From positions 1 to 24,053 of the forward strand of contig CABSIA010000029.1 of assembly GCA_902477645.1 (NCBI GenBank): a stretch of 24,053 nt of DNA, given 5' to 3'. The notes beneath the pieces are model-generated. The model was not told the DNA's origin, did not search any database, and saw only the letters and a list, made by a program, of their open reading frames with translations. Made by a program: the position numbers and the translations under genes. Numbering within the stretch: position 1 is the stretch's first letter; the number at the start of each line of letters is the position of its first letter. Positions 1-7,132 of the stretch are shown piece after piece. The DNA comes from an uncultured Prevotella sp. (GTDB lineage: Bacteria; Bacteroidota; Bacteroidia; Bacteroidales; Bacteroidaceae).

Positions 1-16
1 TGCGGCTTTTGCTTGC

Positions 17-36
17 GGCCGTTATATATAACGGCC
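17..36. repeat. Perfect 20-bp palindrome
   Basis: The sequence reads the same on both strands (GGCC, then GTTATATATAAC, then GGCC). In RNA it would form a GC-clamped hairpin with an AU-rich top. It could be the end of a terminator for a gene left of the window, but no T-run follows directly (five Ts appear only at 52-56), so the role is open. Confidence 0.6.
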
Positions 37-72
37 CTACTGATTGGTCTGTTTTTAGTTAAATTCAATAGC

Positions 73-154
73 TAACTAATTATTTTAGTTAAATAACTAA
101 AGGTTTTAGTTGATTTCTTTGATAATATTTGGAGATAACTAAAACATTTAGTTA
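73..154 (+). promoter_or_regulatory. Promoter and phased operator array of the blaI-blaR operon
   Basis: A Bacteroidota-type promoter is visible: TTTG at 128-131, a 20-nt spacer, and a -7 box at 152-160 (TTACTTTGC, one mismatch to TAnnTTTGC). It lies among copies of the half-site TTTAGTTA and its complement TAACTAAA. Forward copies start at 84, 105 (7 of 8) and 147; reverse copies start at 73 (7 of 8), 94 and 136. The pair 84-101 is a perfect 8+2+8 inverted repeat. The pair 136-154 sits between the promoter boxes and runs into the -7 box. An extra forward copy lies at 54-61. The natural reading is autorepression by the BlaI-family protein encoded downstream, which is an inference. Confidence 0.72.
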
Positions 155-182
155 CTTTGCTGCAGAAACAAAAACGGAAAAA

Positions 183-551
183 ATGAAAATGAGAACACTG
201 ACAGTAAAGGAAGAGGAGATAATGAATCATATTTGGGCAAATGGCGAGATGCAGATTCGTGAGCTGCAGGCTTTGTATGCAGAGCCGCAGCCACATGTTA
301 ACACTCTCTCAACATTGGTTAGGATTCTTGAGGAGAAAGGATTTCTCGGTCATAATGCTATTAGCACACGATGCTATAAATATTATGCAAAAGTGAGCAG
401 AGAAGAATATGGCCGTCGTTCTCTTACAGGCGTTATAGACAAGCTTTTTGGTAAATCATATCTTGGTGCCGTGTCTACTTTGGTGAGCGAGGAGAAAATT
501 TCAGTTAAAGAATTAAAAGAACTTATCAATCAGATAGAAAACAATAAATAG
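183..551 (+). CDS. BlaI/MecI-family transcriptional repressor
   Basis: A 122-residue protein of the BlaI/MecI/CopY winged-helix family, usually about 120 residues. It opens with the family-typical stretch MRTLTVKEEEIMNHIW and continues with the recognition-helix region around HVNTLSTLVRILEEKGFL and the wing (GHNAISTRCYKYYAKVSREEY). The C-terminal third is the dimerisation part that BlaR1 proteases target in known systems. I chose ATG 183: an in-frame TTG at 129 overlaps the promoter, and codons before 183 would lie upstream of the predicted transcription start. ATG 189 is also possible. It lies 7 bases before the BlaR1-like gene, the classic repressor-sensor pair. No beta-lactamase is adjacent, so the signal and regulon are unknown. 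Confidence 0.9.
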   Translation: MKMRTLTVKEEEIMNHIWANGEMQIRELQALYAEPQPHVNTLSTLVRILEEKGFLGHNAISTRCYKYYAKVSREEYGRRSLTGVIDKLFGKSYLGAVSTLVSEEKISVKELKELINQIENNK

Positions 552-558
552 TCATGCC

Positions 559-2133
559 ATGGGAGAATTTGTTATATATTCCGTAAAGGTTTCGATGTGT
601 TTGGTGATGTTCTACGTATTCTACAAACTTTTGTTGAGCCGGACAACATTGCATGCATTCAACCGTTTTATGATACTTGCCTTGGTATTAGTATCTTTGA
701 TGTTGCCATTCATACATCTTACGGTAGAAAAGCCTGTGGTTGAGGGAACTGTGACGATAGATCTGTTGTTGTTGATGGCAATGGTGGTGGAGCAGGAACA
801 GCCAGAATTTCATTTTTCTGCAATCAGCGTGATAGTCCTTATTTACATAATCGGAGTTGTGGGTTTCTTTATAAAAATGCTGATTTCGTATTTCGGAATC
901 CACCGCATAATGAAGAAGGCAAGCAAGGTGGTTGATGAAGATGGAGTTAGAATATTTGTGGTAGATGATGACATAGCACCGTTTAGCTGGTTTGGTAATA
1001 TCGTGATAAGCGCAGCCGATTACAGCAACAACCGTAATGCAATAATCACCCATGAGAAAGCCCATGTGCAGAAATGGCATTCTGTAGATATTATGCTTTG
1101 TAATTTGCTTACTGTTGTGCAATGGTTCAATCCTGCCGCATGGCTGATGAAGGCAGAGCTTCAGAATGTGCATGAATTTGAGGCAGACGAGGCGGTGCTT
1201 CGTAGTGGTATCAATGCGATGGACTATCAGCTTCTGTTGGTGCGCAAGGCCGTTGGCGACCGTCTGTTTGCTATAGCTAACAACCTAAATAAAGATTCAC
1301 TTAAAAAGAGAATAGCAATGATGAAAACAAAGAAAACTAACCGTTGGGCAAGCATGAAGGCATTAGTAGTGCTCCCGTTGGCAGCCGTCGCAGTAGTGGC
1401 TTTTGCAACCCCTAAGATGGCTGAGGTAGAAAACAAAGTTGTGACAGAGTCGCGGCAATTGGCGCAGGCTGTTGGGCTGCAATTGGCAGGACAAACAGAG
1501 GCAGTGCCAACATCTTCTAAGGCTGTGCCTGTAGCTGCAAGTACAGAAGATGTGGCTATGCCGGAAACAGCTCCTGCAGATACAGTGAAAAACGACAAAA
1601 TTTTTGATGTTGTGGAAGTTATGCCGTCTTTCCCTGGAGGTATGATGAAAATGATGGAGTATTTAAGAGACAACCTTAAATATCCTAAAGAGATGTTTGA
1701 CCAAAGTGTTGAGGGACGTGTGATAGTAGGCTTTGTTGTAACAAAAACTGGTGACATTGCCGAGACAAAGATTGTTAGGTCTGTGCATCCACAACTTGAT
1801 GCCGAGGCACTTCGTGTTGTTAGCTCAATGCCTAAGTGGACTCCAGGTAAGCTACATGGCGAGTACGTGAATACGAAATTCAATGTACCGATAAGTTTTA
1901 GACTCAATAAGAAATCTCCGATAATCAAGTTGGATGCTACTGCGGTTTCCCATAACGGAACAGACCCACTGGTCGTTGTAGATGGGAAAGAGATGCCGGA
2001 TATTAAGTCTCTTGAAAGAATAGATCCCAAAGGGATAGAGAGCATAACGGTGTTGAAGAATTCAGAGGCGCTGCGTCAATACGGTGAGAGGGGAAAAAAT
2101 GGCGTGATAGTGGTAAAGATGAAATCTAAATAA
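559..2133 (+). CDS. BlaR1-like M56 membrane metalloprotease with TonB_C and plug-like domains
   Basis: A 524-residue inner-membrane protein. Hydrophobic segments lie near residues 5-25, 38-55, 88-110 and 268-284. The zinc motif HEKAH is at 165-169 and the EFEAD motif, with the likely third zinc ligand, at 206-210; both are typical of peptidase family M56. After the last membrane segment comes an Ala/Val/Thr/Pro-rich linker (about 285-345). A TonB C-terminal-like domain follows (about 352-449, starting VMPSFPGG and containing the YP and GRVIVGFVV signatures), then a tail (469-524) with PLVVVDG, IESITVLK and YGERGKNGVIVV, resembling the plug of SusC-type TonB-dependent receptors. Known BlaR1 proteins sense a signal and trigger cleavage of BlaI. 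Here the sensor domain is replaced by TonB/plug modules, so it may sense an envelope signal (inference). It is co-transcribed with blaI. Confidence 0.9.
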   Translation: MGEFVIYSVKVSMCLVMFYVFYKLLLSRTTLHAFNRFMILALVLVSLMLPFIHLTVEKPVVEGTVTIDLLLLMAMVVEQEQPEFHFSAISVIVLIYIIGVVGFFIKMLISYFGIHRIMKKASKVVDEDGVRIFVVDDDIAPFSWFGNIVISAADYSNNRNAIITHEKAHVQKWHSVDIMLCNLLTVVQWFNPAAWLMKAELQNVHEFEADEAVLRSGINAMDYQLLLVRKAVGDRLFAIANNLNKDSLKKRIAMMKTKKTNRWASMKALVVLPLAAVAVVAFATPKMAEVENKVVTESRQLAQAVGLQLAGQTEAVPTSSKAVPVAASTEDVAMPETAPADTVKNDKIFDVVEVMPSFPGGMMKMMEYLRDNLKYPKEMFDQSVEGRVIVGFVVTKTGDIAETKIVRSVHPQLDAEALRVVSSMPKWTPGKLHGEYVNTKFNVPISFRLNKKSPIIKLDATAVSHNGTDPLVVVDGKEMPDIKSLERIDPKGIESITVLKNSEALRQYGERGKNGVIVVKMKSK

Positions 2134-2155
2134 AATTTTGTGTTTATAAGCTTGA

Positions 2156-2188
2156 GCCGGTGACGAACAGTGATTGTCCGTTGCCGGC
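2156..2188. other. Hairpin after the blaR1-like gene
   Basis: GCCGGTGACG (2156-2165) can pair with CGTTGCCGGC (2179-2188): ten pairs, two of them G-U, with a 13-nt loop. It lies 22 bases after the stop codon. No T-run follows closely, so it may stabilise the mRNA end or be a weak terminator rather than a standard intrinsic one. Confidence 0.45.
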
Positions 2189-2232
2189 AAATCTGCGTGA
2201 AAGAGTTTAATCTTTGTTTTCATAATTTGGGA

Positions 2233-2303
2233 ATATAGAAGAAATAGATGGGATAGAAGAAATAGATGGTATAAGTGAAATAGCTGGTATAGACAAATAG
2301 ATG
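2233..2303. repeat. Degenerate 18-nt tandem repeat, four units
   Basis: Four head-to-tail units of 17-18 nt start at 2233, 2251, 2269 and 2287. Each has the pattern (g)NATAgaagaAATAGaTG. The stretch lies between the end of the BlaR1-like operon and the yceD promoter and has no coding potential that I trust. Confidence 0.6.
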
Positions 2304-2370
2304 AAGAATATCCTGTGTTGTTTCCTGAAGTGCTTTTTTATTAAGAAATACAAATAAATTATGTGGAAGT

Positions 2371-2402
2371 TTTACAGTGTCGAAAAAAATGTGTAACTTT
2401 GC
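2371..2402 (+). promoter_or_regulatory. Promoter of the yceD-rpmF-fabH operon
   Basis: TAACTTTGC (2394-2402) matches the Bacteroidota -7 consensus TAnnTTTGC exactly. The -33 region is weaker: TTTA at 2371-2374 with a 19-nt spacer. Transcription would begin around 2409, about 10 bases before the chosen ATG of yceD. Confidence 0.7.
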
Positions 2403-2418
2403 AGCCCAAAGTGGAGTT

Positions 2419-2937
2419 ATGGACAAACTGAAACCTTTTAAAATAGAGTTGCATGGCTTGAAAGAGGGGAAAAACATCTTTAATTTCAAGTTGGACGACA
2501 GTTTCTTCGATGCTGTTGATGCAGACATCGTGAAACGTGGCAACCTTGATGTGGAGATGAACATAGACCGCAAGTCTACGCTCTTCGAAGTAAACTTCCA
2601 CATAAAAGGTGAGGTCATAGTACCATGTGACCTTTGTCTTGACGACATGGAGCAGCCTGTTGAAACAGATAACGGGCTGATAGTGAAATTTGGAATTGAA
2701 AACTCGGAAGACGATGACCTCGTTACGGTAGCTGAGGATGAAGGCGTCCTTGACGTATCGTGGTATATATATGAATTTATTGTTCTGAACATTCCAATCA
2801 AGCACGTTCATGCACCTGGTAAATGCAATCGTGACATGATGAATGCTCTTGAGGAGCATTCCGCCACCCGAAGTGGCGTTGAGAATGGGGAAAACATAGA
2901 TCCTCGTTGGCAAGAGTTATTAAAGTTAAAAGAATAA
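2419..2937 (+). CDS. yceD: YceD/DUF177 family protein
   Basis: A 172-residue protein of the DUF177 (YceD) family, which is almost always encoded just ahead of rpmF. In other bacteria YceD is tied to 23S rRNA metabolism. The family's cysteine pair is present as PCDLC (C70, C73), followed by the acidic DDMEQPVE stretch, and the end has the usual DPRW..L motif. The start ATG 2419 is used because the -7 box at 2394-2402 overlaps the in-frame ATG at 2377, which therefore lies upstream of the transcription start. It is followed 21 bases later by rpmF. Two perfect 6-bp hairpins lie within its 3' end (2843-2878). Confidence 0.9.
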   Translation: MDKLKPFKIELHGLKEGKNIFNFKLDDSFFDAVDADIVKRGNLDVEMNIDRKSTLFEVNFHIKGEVIVPCDLCLDDMEQPVETDNGLIVKFGIENSEDDDLVTVAEDEGVLDVSWYIYEFIVLNIPIKHVHAPGKCNRDMMNALEEHSATRSGVENGENIDPRWQELLKLKE

Positions 2938-2958
2938 ATATTTAAACATTTTATTATT

Positions 2959-3144
2959 ATGGCACATCCTAAAAGAAGACAATCGAAGACACGTACCCTT
3001 AAGAGAAGAACCCACGATAAGGCAGTAGCTCCCACACTGGCAGTATGTCCTAATTGTGGCGCTTACTATGTTTACCACACTGTATGTCCTACCTGTGGTT
3101 ACTATCGTGGCAAAGTGGCTATCGTAAAGGAAACAGCTGAATAA
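2959..3144 (+). CDS. rpmF: 50S ribosomal protein bL32
   Basis: A 61-residue protein starting MAHPKRRQSKTRTLKRRTH, the standard basic N-terminus of bL32. It has a zinc-binding type C-terminus with CPNCG (from C30) and CPTCGYYRGK (from C46). The length is normal for the family. It is part of the large ribosomal subunit near the peptidyl-transferase centre. Its stop codon shares one base with the fabH start, so the two are likely translationally coupled. In E. coli plsX lies between rpmF and fabH; it is absent here. Confidence 0.97.
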   Translation: MAHPKRRQSKTRTLKRRTHDKAVAPTLAVCPNCGAYYVYHTVCPTCGYYRGKVAIVKETAE

Positions 3145-4163
3145 TGGAGAAAATCAACGCGATAATCACTGGTGTTGGCGGCTATGTACCCGACTATATC
3201 CTCAACAACGAGGAACTGTCGCGCATGGTAGATACCAGTGATGAGTGGATTACTGCCCGCGTGGGTATCAAGGAGCGCCGTATTCTTACAGAGGAGGGAC
3301 TTGGTACAAGCTATATGGCACGTAAGGCGGCTAAGCAGCTTATCCAGAAGACAGGCGTTGATCCTGACACTATAGACGCACTTATCGTCACCACTACCAC
3401 TCCCGACTATAAGTTTCCGTCAACGGCATCTATAGTCCTTGGCAAGTTGGGTCTCAAGAATGCCTTTGCCTTCGACTTCTCGGCTGCATGTTGCGGATTT
3501 CTTTATTCTCTCGATGTTGCCGCATCAATGATACAGAGTGGCAGGGACAAAAAAATCATTGTGATTGGTGCCGACAAGATGTCGTCGCTGGTTGACTATA
3601 CCGACCGTCAGACATGTGTTCTCTTCGGTGACGGTGCCGGAGCAGTGCTAGTAGAGGCGACAACAGAAGAGGGAATAGGTGTACAGAACTCATACTTCCG
3701 TACCGACGGCAAGGGGCTTCCCTTCCTCCACATGAAGGCAGGCGGCTCTGTTTGTCCTCCTTCGCGCTTCACTGTAGACCACCGTTTGCACTATCTCTAT
3801 CAGGAAGGCAGAACAGTTTTCCGCTATGCCGTTACCAATATGGGCGACGATGTGCTGGAAATTCTGCGCCGCAACAATCTTCAGGCTGATGATGTCAAGT
3901 GGGTTGTTCCCCACGAGGCAAACCTCCGCATCATAGAGGCCGTTACCAAGCGTGCGGGCATTCCTATGGAGAAGGTGGTTGTAAACATTGAGCGCTATGG
4001 CAACACCAGTGCGGCCACTATTCCACTCGCATTGTGGGATGTTGAGTCTCAGTTAAAGAAGGGTGACAACATTGTTTTCACCGCATTCGGCGCAGGTTTC
4101 GTACATGGTGCATCTTTCTACAAATGGGCATACGACGGTAATACTCAGTCGACAAAGAAATAA
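3144..4163 (+). CDS. fabH: 3-oxoacyl-ACP synthase III (KAS III)
   Basis: A 339-residue enzyme that starts fatty-acid synthesis by condensing an acyl-CoA with malonyl-ACP. The catalytic triad is visible: Cys116 in AACCGF (normally AACAGF, so a second Cys replaces the usual Ala), His257 in PHEANLRI and Asn287 in GNTSAAT. The N-terminal half carries the thiolase-fold motifs DEWI..R.GI..R and VTTTTPDYKFPSTA. The start overlaps the rpmF stop by one base, and a strong terminator follows 24 bases after the stop codon. Substrate chain length (acetyl versus branched) cannot be read from the sequence. Bacteroidota often carry more than one copy, so other FabH-like genes may exist elsewhere. Confidence 0.96.
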   Translation: MEKINAIITGVGGYVPDYILNNEELSRMVDTSDEWITARVGIKERRILTEEGLGTSYMARKAAKQLIQKTGVDPDTIDALIVTTTTPDYKFPSTASIVLGKLGLKNAFAFDFSAACCGFLYSLDVAASMIQSGRDKKIIVIGADKMSSLVDYTDRQTCVLFGDGAGAVLVEATTEEGIGVQNSYFRTDGKGLPFLHMKAGGSVCPPSRFTVDHRLHYLYQEGRTVFRYAVTNMGDDVLEILRRNNLQADDVKWVVPHEANLRIIEAVTKRAGIPMEKVVVNIERYGNTSAATIPLALWDVESQLKKGDNIVFTAFGAGFVHGASFYKWAYDGNTQSTKK

Positions 4164-4187
4164 TTATTATATTAATACAAAAGAAAG

Positions 4188-4227
4188 CGCATCCTTATTG
4201 TTCTCAATAAGCCGATGCGTTTTTTTT
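4188..4227 (+). terminator. Intrinsic terminator after fabH
   Basis: CGCATC (4188-4193) pairs with GATGCG (4214-4219) and CTTATTG (4194-4200) with CAATAAG (4205-4211). The loop is TTCT and there is a CC bulge. Eight Ts follow directly (4220-4227). It ends only 20 bases before the era start codon. Confidence 0.88.
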
Positions 4228-4247
4228 CTTAATCAGGAATATATCCA

Positions 4248-5129
4248 ATGCACAAGGCAGGTTTTGTTAACATAGTGGGAAATCCGAATGTCGGCAAGTC
4301 GACATTGATGAACCAGTTGGTTGGAGAGCGTATCTCCATTGCTACATTCAAGGCGCAGACAACCCGGCACCGCATAATGGGCATCGTAAATACCGATGAC
4401 ATGCAGATAGTGTTCAGCGACACTCCCGGCGTGTTGAAGCCCAACTACAAGATGCAGGAGATGATGCTTGCTTTTTCTGAGTCGGCGTTGGCAGATGCCG
4501 ATATTCTGCTTTATGTCACCGATGTTGTGGAGAACCCGGAGAAAAATACGGACTTTCTTGATAAGGTCCGCAATCTGAAAATCCCCGTGCTGCTCCTTAT
4601 CAACAAGATTGACCAAAGCGACCAGAAATCACTTGGCAACATTGTTGAGAAGTGGCACAGCCTGTTGCCCGATGCCGAAATACTTCCTATTTCTGCCAAA
4701 AACAAGTTTGGTGTCGACATGCTTCTTAAGCGCATAAAGGAGCTGTTGCCCGAGTCGCCTGCCTATTTTGACAAAGACCAGCTTACCGACAAACCAGCCC
4801 GATTCTTTGTGAGCGAGATAATAAGGGAGAAGATACTGCTTTATTACGACAAGGAGATACCATACTCCGTAGAGGTGCGTGTAGAAAGTTTCAAGGAAAC
4901 AGACAAGGGCATCAATATACGTGCCATAATTTATGTTGAGCGTGAGTCGCAGAAAGGCATAATCATCGGCCATCAGGGGGTGGCGTTGAAGAAGGTAGGC
5001 TCTGAGAGCCGGAAGGCATTGGAGAAATTCTTCGACAAGAAGATATTTCTCGAGACTTACGTGAAGGTAGACAAAGACTGGCGCAGCTCAGAGAAAGAGC
5101 TTGACAGCTTTGGCTACAATCCGCAGTAA
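4248..5129 (+). CDS. era: GTPase Era
   Basis: A 293-residue Ras-like GTPase that binds the 3' end of 16S rRNA and assists 30S subunit maturation. G-motifs: G1 GNPNVGKS at 11-18, G3 DTPG at 58-61, G4 NKID at 119-122 and G5 SAK at 149-151. The C-terminal KH RNA-binding domain has the GHQG loop in IIIGHQGVALKKVG. The length is typical. It is followed 93 bases later by der, another ribosome-assembly GTPase. No TAnnTTTG box is seen between the fabH terminator and era, so expression may depend on read-through. Confidence 0.97.
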   Translation: MHKAGFVNIVGNPNVGKSTLMNQLVGERISIATFKAQTTRHRIMGIVNTDDMQIVFSDTPGVLKPNYKMQEMMLAFSESALADADILLYVTDVVENPEKNTDFLDKVRNLKIPVLLLINKIDQSDQKSLGNIVEKWHSLLPDAEILPISAKNKFGVDMLLKRIKELLPESPAYFDKDQLTDKPARFFVSEIIREKILLYYDKEIPYSVEVRVESFKETDKGINIRAIIYVERESQKGIIIGHQGVALKKVGSESRKALEKFFDKKIFLETYVKVDKDWRSSEKELDSFGYNPQ

Positions 5130-5141
5130 TATTATTATTCT

Positions 5142-5184
5142 GGTCCTGAATGTAACGAGGACCCACTCTCCGCAAGGTGCGGAG
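5142..5184. other. Two adjacent hairpins in the era-der gap
   Basis: GGTCCT (5142-5147) pairs with AGGACC (5158-5163) across a 10-nt loop. CTCCGCA (5168-5174) pairs perfectly with TGCGGAG (5178-5184) across a 3-nt loop. No T-run follows, so they look like RNA structures in the era-der transcript (leader or processing site) rather than a terminator. The function is unknown. Confidence 0.5.
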
Positions 5185-5222
5185 GGCCGAAGAATGTATA
5201 ACTTCAGAAATTAAACAAAAAC

Positions 5223-6536
5223 ATGGGAAATTTAGTAGCTATTGTTGGACGCCCTAATGTCGGCAAGTCCACACTTTTTAACCGTCTCACACAGTCGCGC
5301 CGCGCTATTGTCAGCGATATAGCAGGCACCACACGTGACCGCCAATATGGAAAATGCTCCTGGAACGGCCGTGAGTTCTCGATTGTTGATACGGGTGGCT
5401 GGGTTGTTAAGTCTGATGATATTTTTGAGGATGCTATCCGTCAGCAAGTTATTGTTGCCACAGAGGAGGCGGATGTTGTTTTGTTTGTGGTCGATAATGA
5501 GACTGGTGTCACCGACTGGGATGAGGATGTGGCGCTGATTTTGCGCCGTACAAAATTGCCTGTTATACTTGTAGCCAACAAGGTTGATAACTCAGGCCGG
5601 GCATACGAGGCGGCAGAGTTCTACAAGCTTGGACTTGGTGATCCGCAGTGTATAAGTGCGGCAACAGGCGGCGGGACAGGTGACCTGCTGGATCTTCTGG
5701 TGTCAAAGTTGCCCGATGCCAACAATTCCGAGGCAGAGGATGATATTCCGCGTTTTGCCGTAGTTGGCCGTCCTAATGCCGGAAAGTCGAGTATCATCAA
5801 CGCCTTTATTGGTGAGGAGCGCAACATCGTCACCGAGATTGCCGGTACCACCCGTGACTCCATCTATACCCGCTTTACAAAGTTCGGCTTCGACTTTTAT
5901 CTTGTCGACACAGCAGGCATACGCCGTAAGAATAAGGTTACGGAAGACCTTGAGTTCTATAGCGTTATGCGCTCCATCCGTGCTATTGAGAACAGCGATG
6001 TCTGCATACTTATGATTGACGCCACACGCGGCATCGAGGCGCAGGACATGAACATATTCCAACTGATACAGAAAAACAACAAGTCGCTTGTTGTGGTAGT
6101 CAACAAGTGGGATTTGGTTGAGAACAAGGACCAGAAAGTTATCGACACCTTCGAGGGTGCCATCCGCGCACGCATGTCGCCGTTTGTCGATTTCCCAATC
6201 ATATTTGCCTCTGCCCTTACCAAGCAGCGCATTTTCAAGGTTTTGGAAATGGCAAAGCAGGTATATGTTAACCGCAAGGCGAAGATTGGGACAGCCAAGC
6301 TCAACGAGGTTATGCTGCCGCTGATAGAGGCATATCCGCCACCATCGATAAAAGGCAAGTACATCAAGATAAAGTACGTATCGCAGCTGCCGAACACGCA
6401 GATACCCTCGTTTGTGTTCTACGCCAACCTTCCGCAGTATGTAAAAGACCCCTACAAGCGTTTTCTTGAGAACAAGATACGTGAGAACTGGTCGCTGCAC
6501 GGCTGTCCGATAAACATATTTATCCGCCAGAAATGA
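5223..6536 (+). CDS. der: GTPase Der (EngA)
   Basis: A 437-residue double GTPase needed for 50S ribosome assembly. The first G domain has GRPNVGKS at 9-16, DTGG from D56 and NKVD at 119-122. The second has GRPNAGKS at 182-189, DTAG in [10 protein letters not shown] and NKWD from N294. A C-terminal KH-like domain (about 350-437) ends PINIFIRQK. The length and two-domain order are diagnostic. The following lipoprotein gene overlaps its stop by 4 bases (ATGA), implying coupled translation. Confidence 0.97.
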   Translation: MGNLVAIVGRPNVGKSTLFNRLTQSRRAIVSDIAGTTRDRQYGKCSWNGREFSIVDTGGWVVKSDDIFEDAIRQQVIVATEEADVVLFVVDNETGVTDWDEDVALILRRTKLPVILVANKVDNSGRAYEAAEFYKLGLGDPQCISAATGGGTGDLLDLLVSKLPDANNSEAEDDIPRFAVVGRPNAGKSSIINAFIGEERNIVTEIAGTTRDSIYTRFTKFGFDFYLVDTAGIRRKNKVTEDLEFYSVMRSIRAIENSDVCILMIDATRGIEAQDMNIFQLIQKNNKSLVVVVNKWDLVENKDQKVIDTFEGAIRARMSPFVDFPIIFASALTKQRIFKVLEMAKQVYVNRKAKIGTAKLNEVMLPLIEAYPPPSIKGKYIKIKYVSQLPNTQIPSFVFYANLPQYVKDPYKRFLENKIRENWSLHGCPINIFIRQK

Positions 6537-6931
6537 TGCGCAGGGCAATATCTTTATGCTTTCTCCTTGTCGCCGTGCTGCTCGGCTCTTGCAATAAAGA
6601 GGCAGATCCGGCCGAGGTTGTTGGAAAAGTTGCGAAGCAGTGTTATGGTTATCTGCTTGACGGGAAATACGAGGATTTTGTCGATTGCCATTATCAGGCA
6701 GACAGCATACCGGCCGCCTACCGTGAGCAGCTTGTGGCTAACGCAAAAATGTTCGTCGGCCAGCAGCAGGCGGAGCATAAGGGAATGGTAAAAATAGATA
6801 TTCTCAGAGCCGAGGTCGACACAGCCCGCCACACCGCCAATGCCTATCTGTCAGTGGTATATGGCGACAGCACCTGTGAGGAGATACTGGTGCCGATGGT
6901 TGAGAAAGAAAATGTCTGGTATATGAGATAA
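6533..6931 (+). CDS. Small lipoprotein, DUF4878-like
   Basis: A 132-residue protein with a clear lipoprotein signal: a basic start (MMRR), a hydrophobic core and the lipobox LLGSC with Cys20 as the lipidated residue. The mature part resembles Bacteroidota DUF4878/NTF2-like lipoproteins: [25 protein letters not shown], a middle helix, then alternating strands ending NVWYMR. Family assignment is by eye. The start overlaps the der stop (ATGA), so it is co-expressed with a ribosome-assembly GTPase, an odd partner for an envelope lipoprotein. ATG 6536 is an alternative start. A strong terminator follows 20 bases after the stop. The function is unknown. Confidence 0.82.
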   Translation: MMRRAISLCFLLVAVLLGSCNKEADPAEVVGKVAKQCYGYLLDGKYEDFVDCHYQADSIPAAYREQLVANAKMFVGQQQAEHKGMVKIDILRAEVDTARHTANAYLSVVYGDSTCEEILVPMVEKENVWYMR

Positions 6932-6951
6932 TACAATGTCAATAATAAGGA

Positions 6952-6991
6952 TGTCCGTATAGTCTAAGTGAAGATTATACGGGCATTTTTT
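6952..6991 (+). terminator. Intrinsic terminator of the era-der-lipoprotein unit
   Basis: TGTCCGTATA (6952-6961) pairs with TATACGGGCA (6976-6985) with one G-U pair. The stem can extend inward through G-U and TCT/AGA to a 6-nt loop. Six Ts follow (6986-6991). Confidence 0.88.
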
Positions 6992-7027
6992 ATAATGCGG
7001 CAGAATTACGAATGATATGCAAAAAAA

Positions 7028-7093
7028 TGCAAGCGGTCTCAAGTGGCATCGCAAGCGGCTTCATTGCCATTTGCAAGCGGTTTCATTGGCAAT
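7028..7093. repeat. Three tandem 22-nt units
   Basis: Units at 7028-7049, 7050-7071 and 7072-7093 share the core GCAAGCGGYYTCA and end in a TGGCAT/TGCCATT/TGGCAAT-like tail. Between units 2 and 3, ATTGCCA (7063-7069) is the exact complement of TGGCAAT (7087-7093), allowing a hairpin. The repeats fill the gap between two convergent transcription units. Confidence 0.7.
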
Positions 7094-7132
7094 CGAACCC
7101 GTTTTTATAAAATTGTGCCGTGAATGACAAAT

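Noticed and set aside
129..182. Longer N-terminus for the BlaI-family protein from TTG 129
   Set aside because: The extension covers the -7 box and operator pair; the family start is at 183.
1460..1600. Possible junction or frameshift in the BlaR1-like gene at the Ala/Thr-rich stretch
   Set aside because: The frame is open throughout and such linkers between the membrane and TonB_C parts are normal.
1227..2045. Long minus-strand open frame (272 codons) opposite the BlaR1-like gene
   Set aside because: Ser/Thr-rich shadow of the conserved plus-strand gene, without recognisable motifs.
2377..2418. Upstream ATG for yceD
   Set aside because: It lies before the -7 box at 2394-2402 and would not be transcribed; the extra residues are not family-like.
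5703..6548. Long minus-strand open frame (281 codons) opposite der
   Set aside because: It is antisense to a clearly conserved GTPase and has no domain or promoter; it is a codon-bias shadow.
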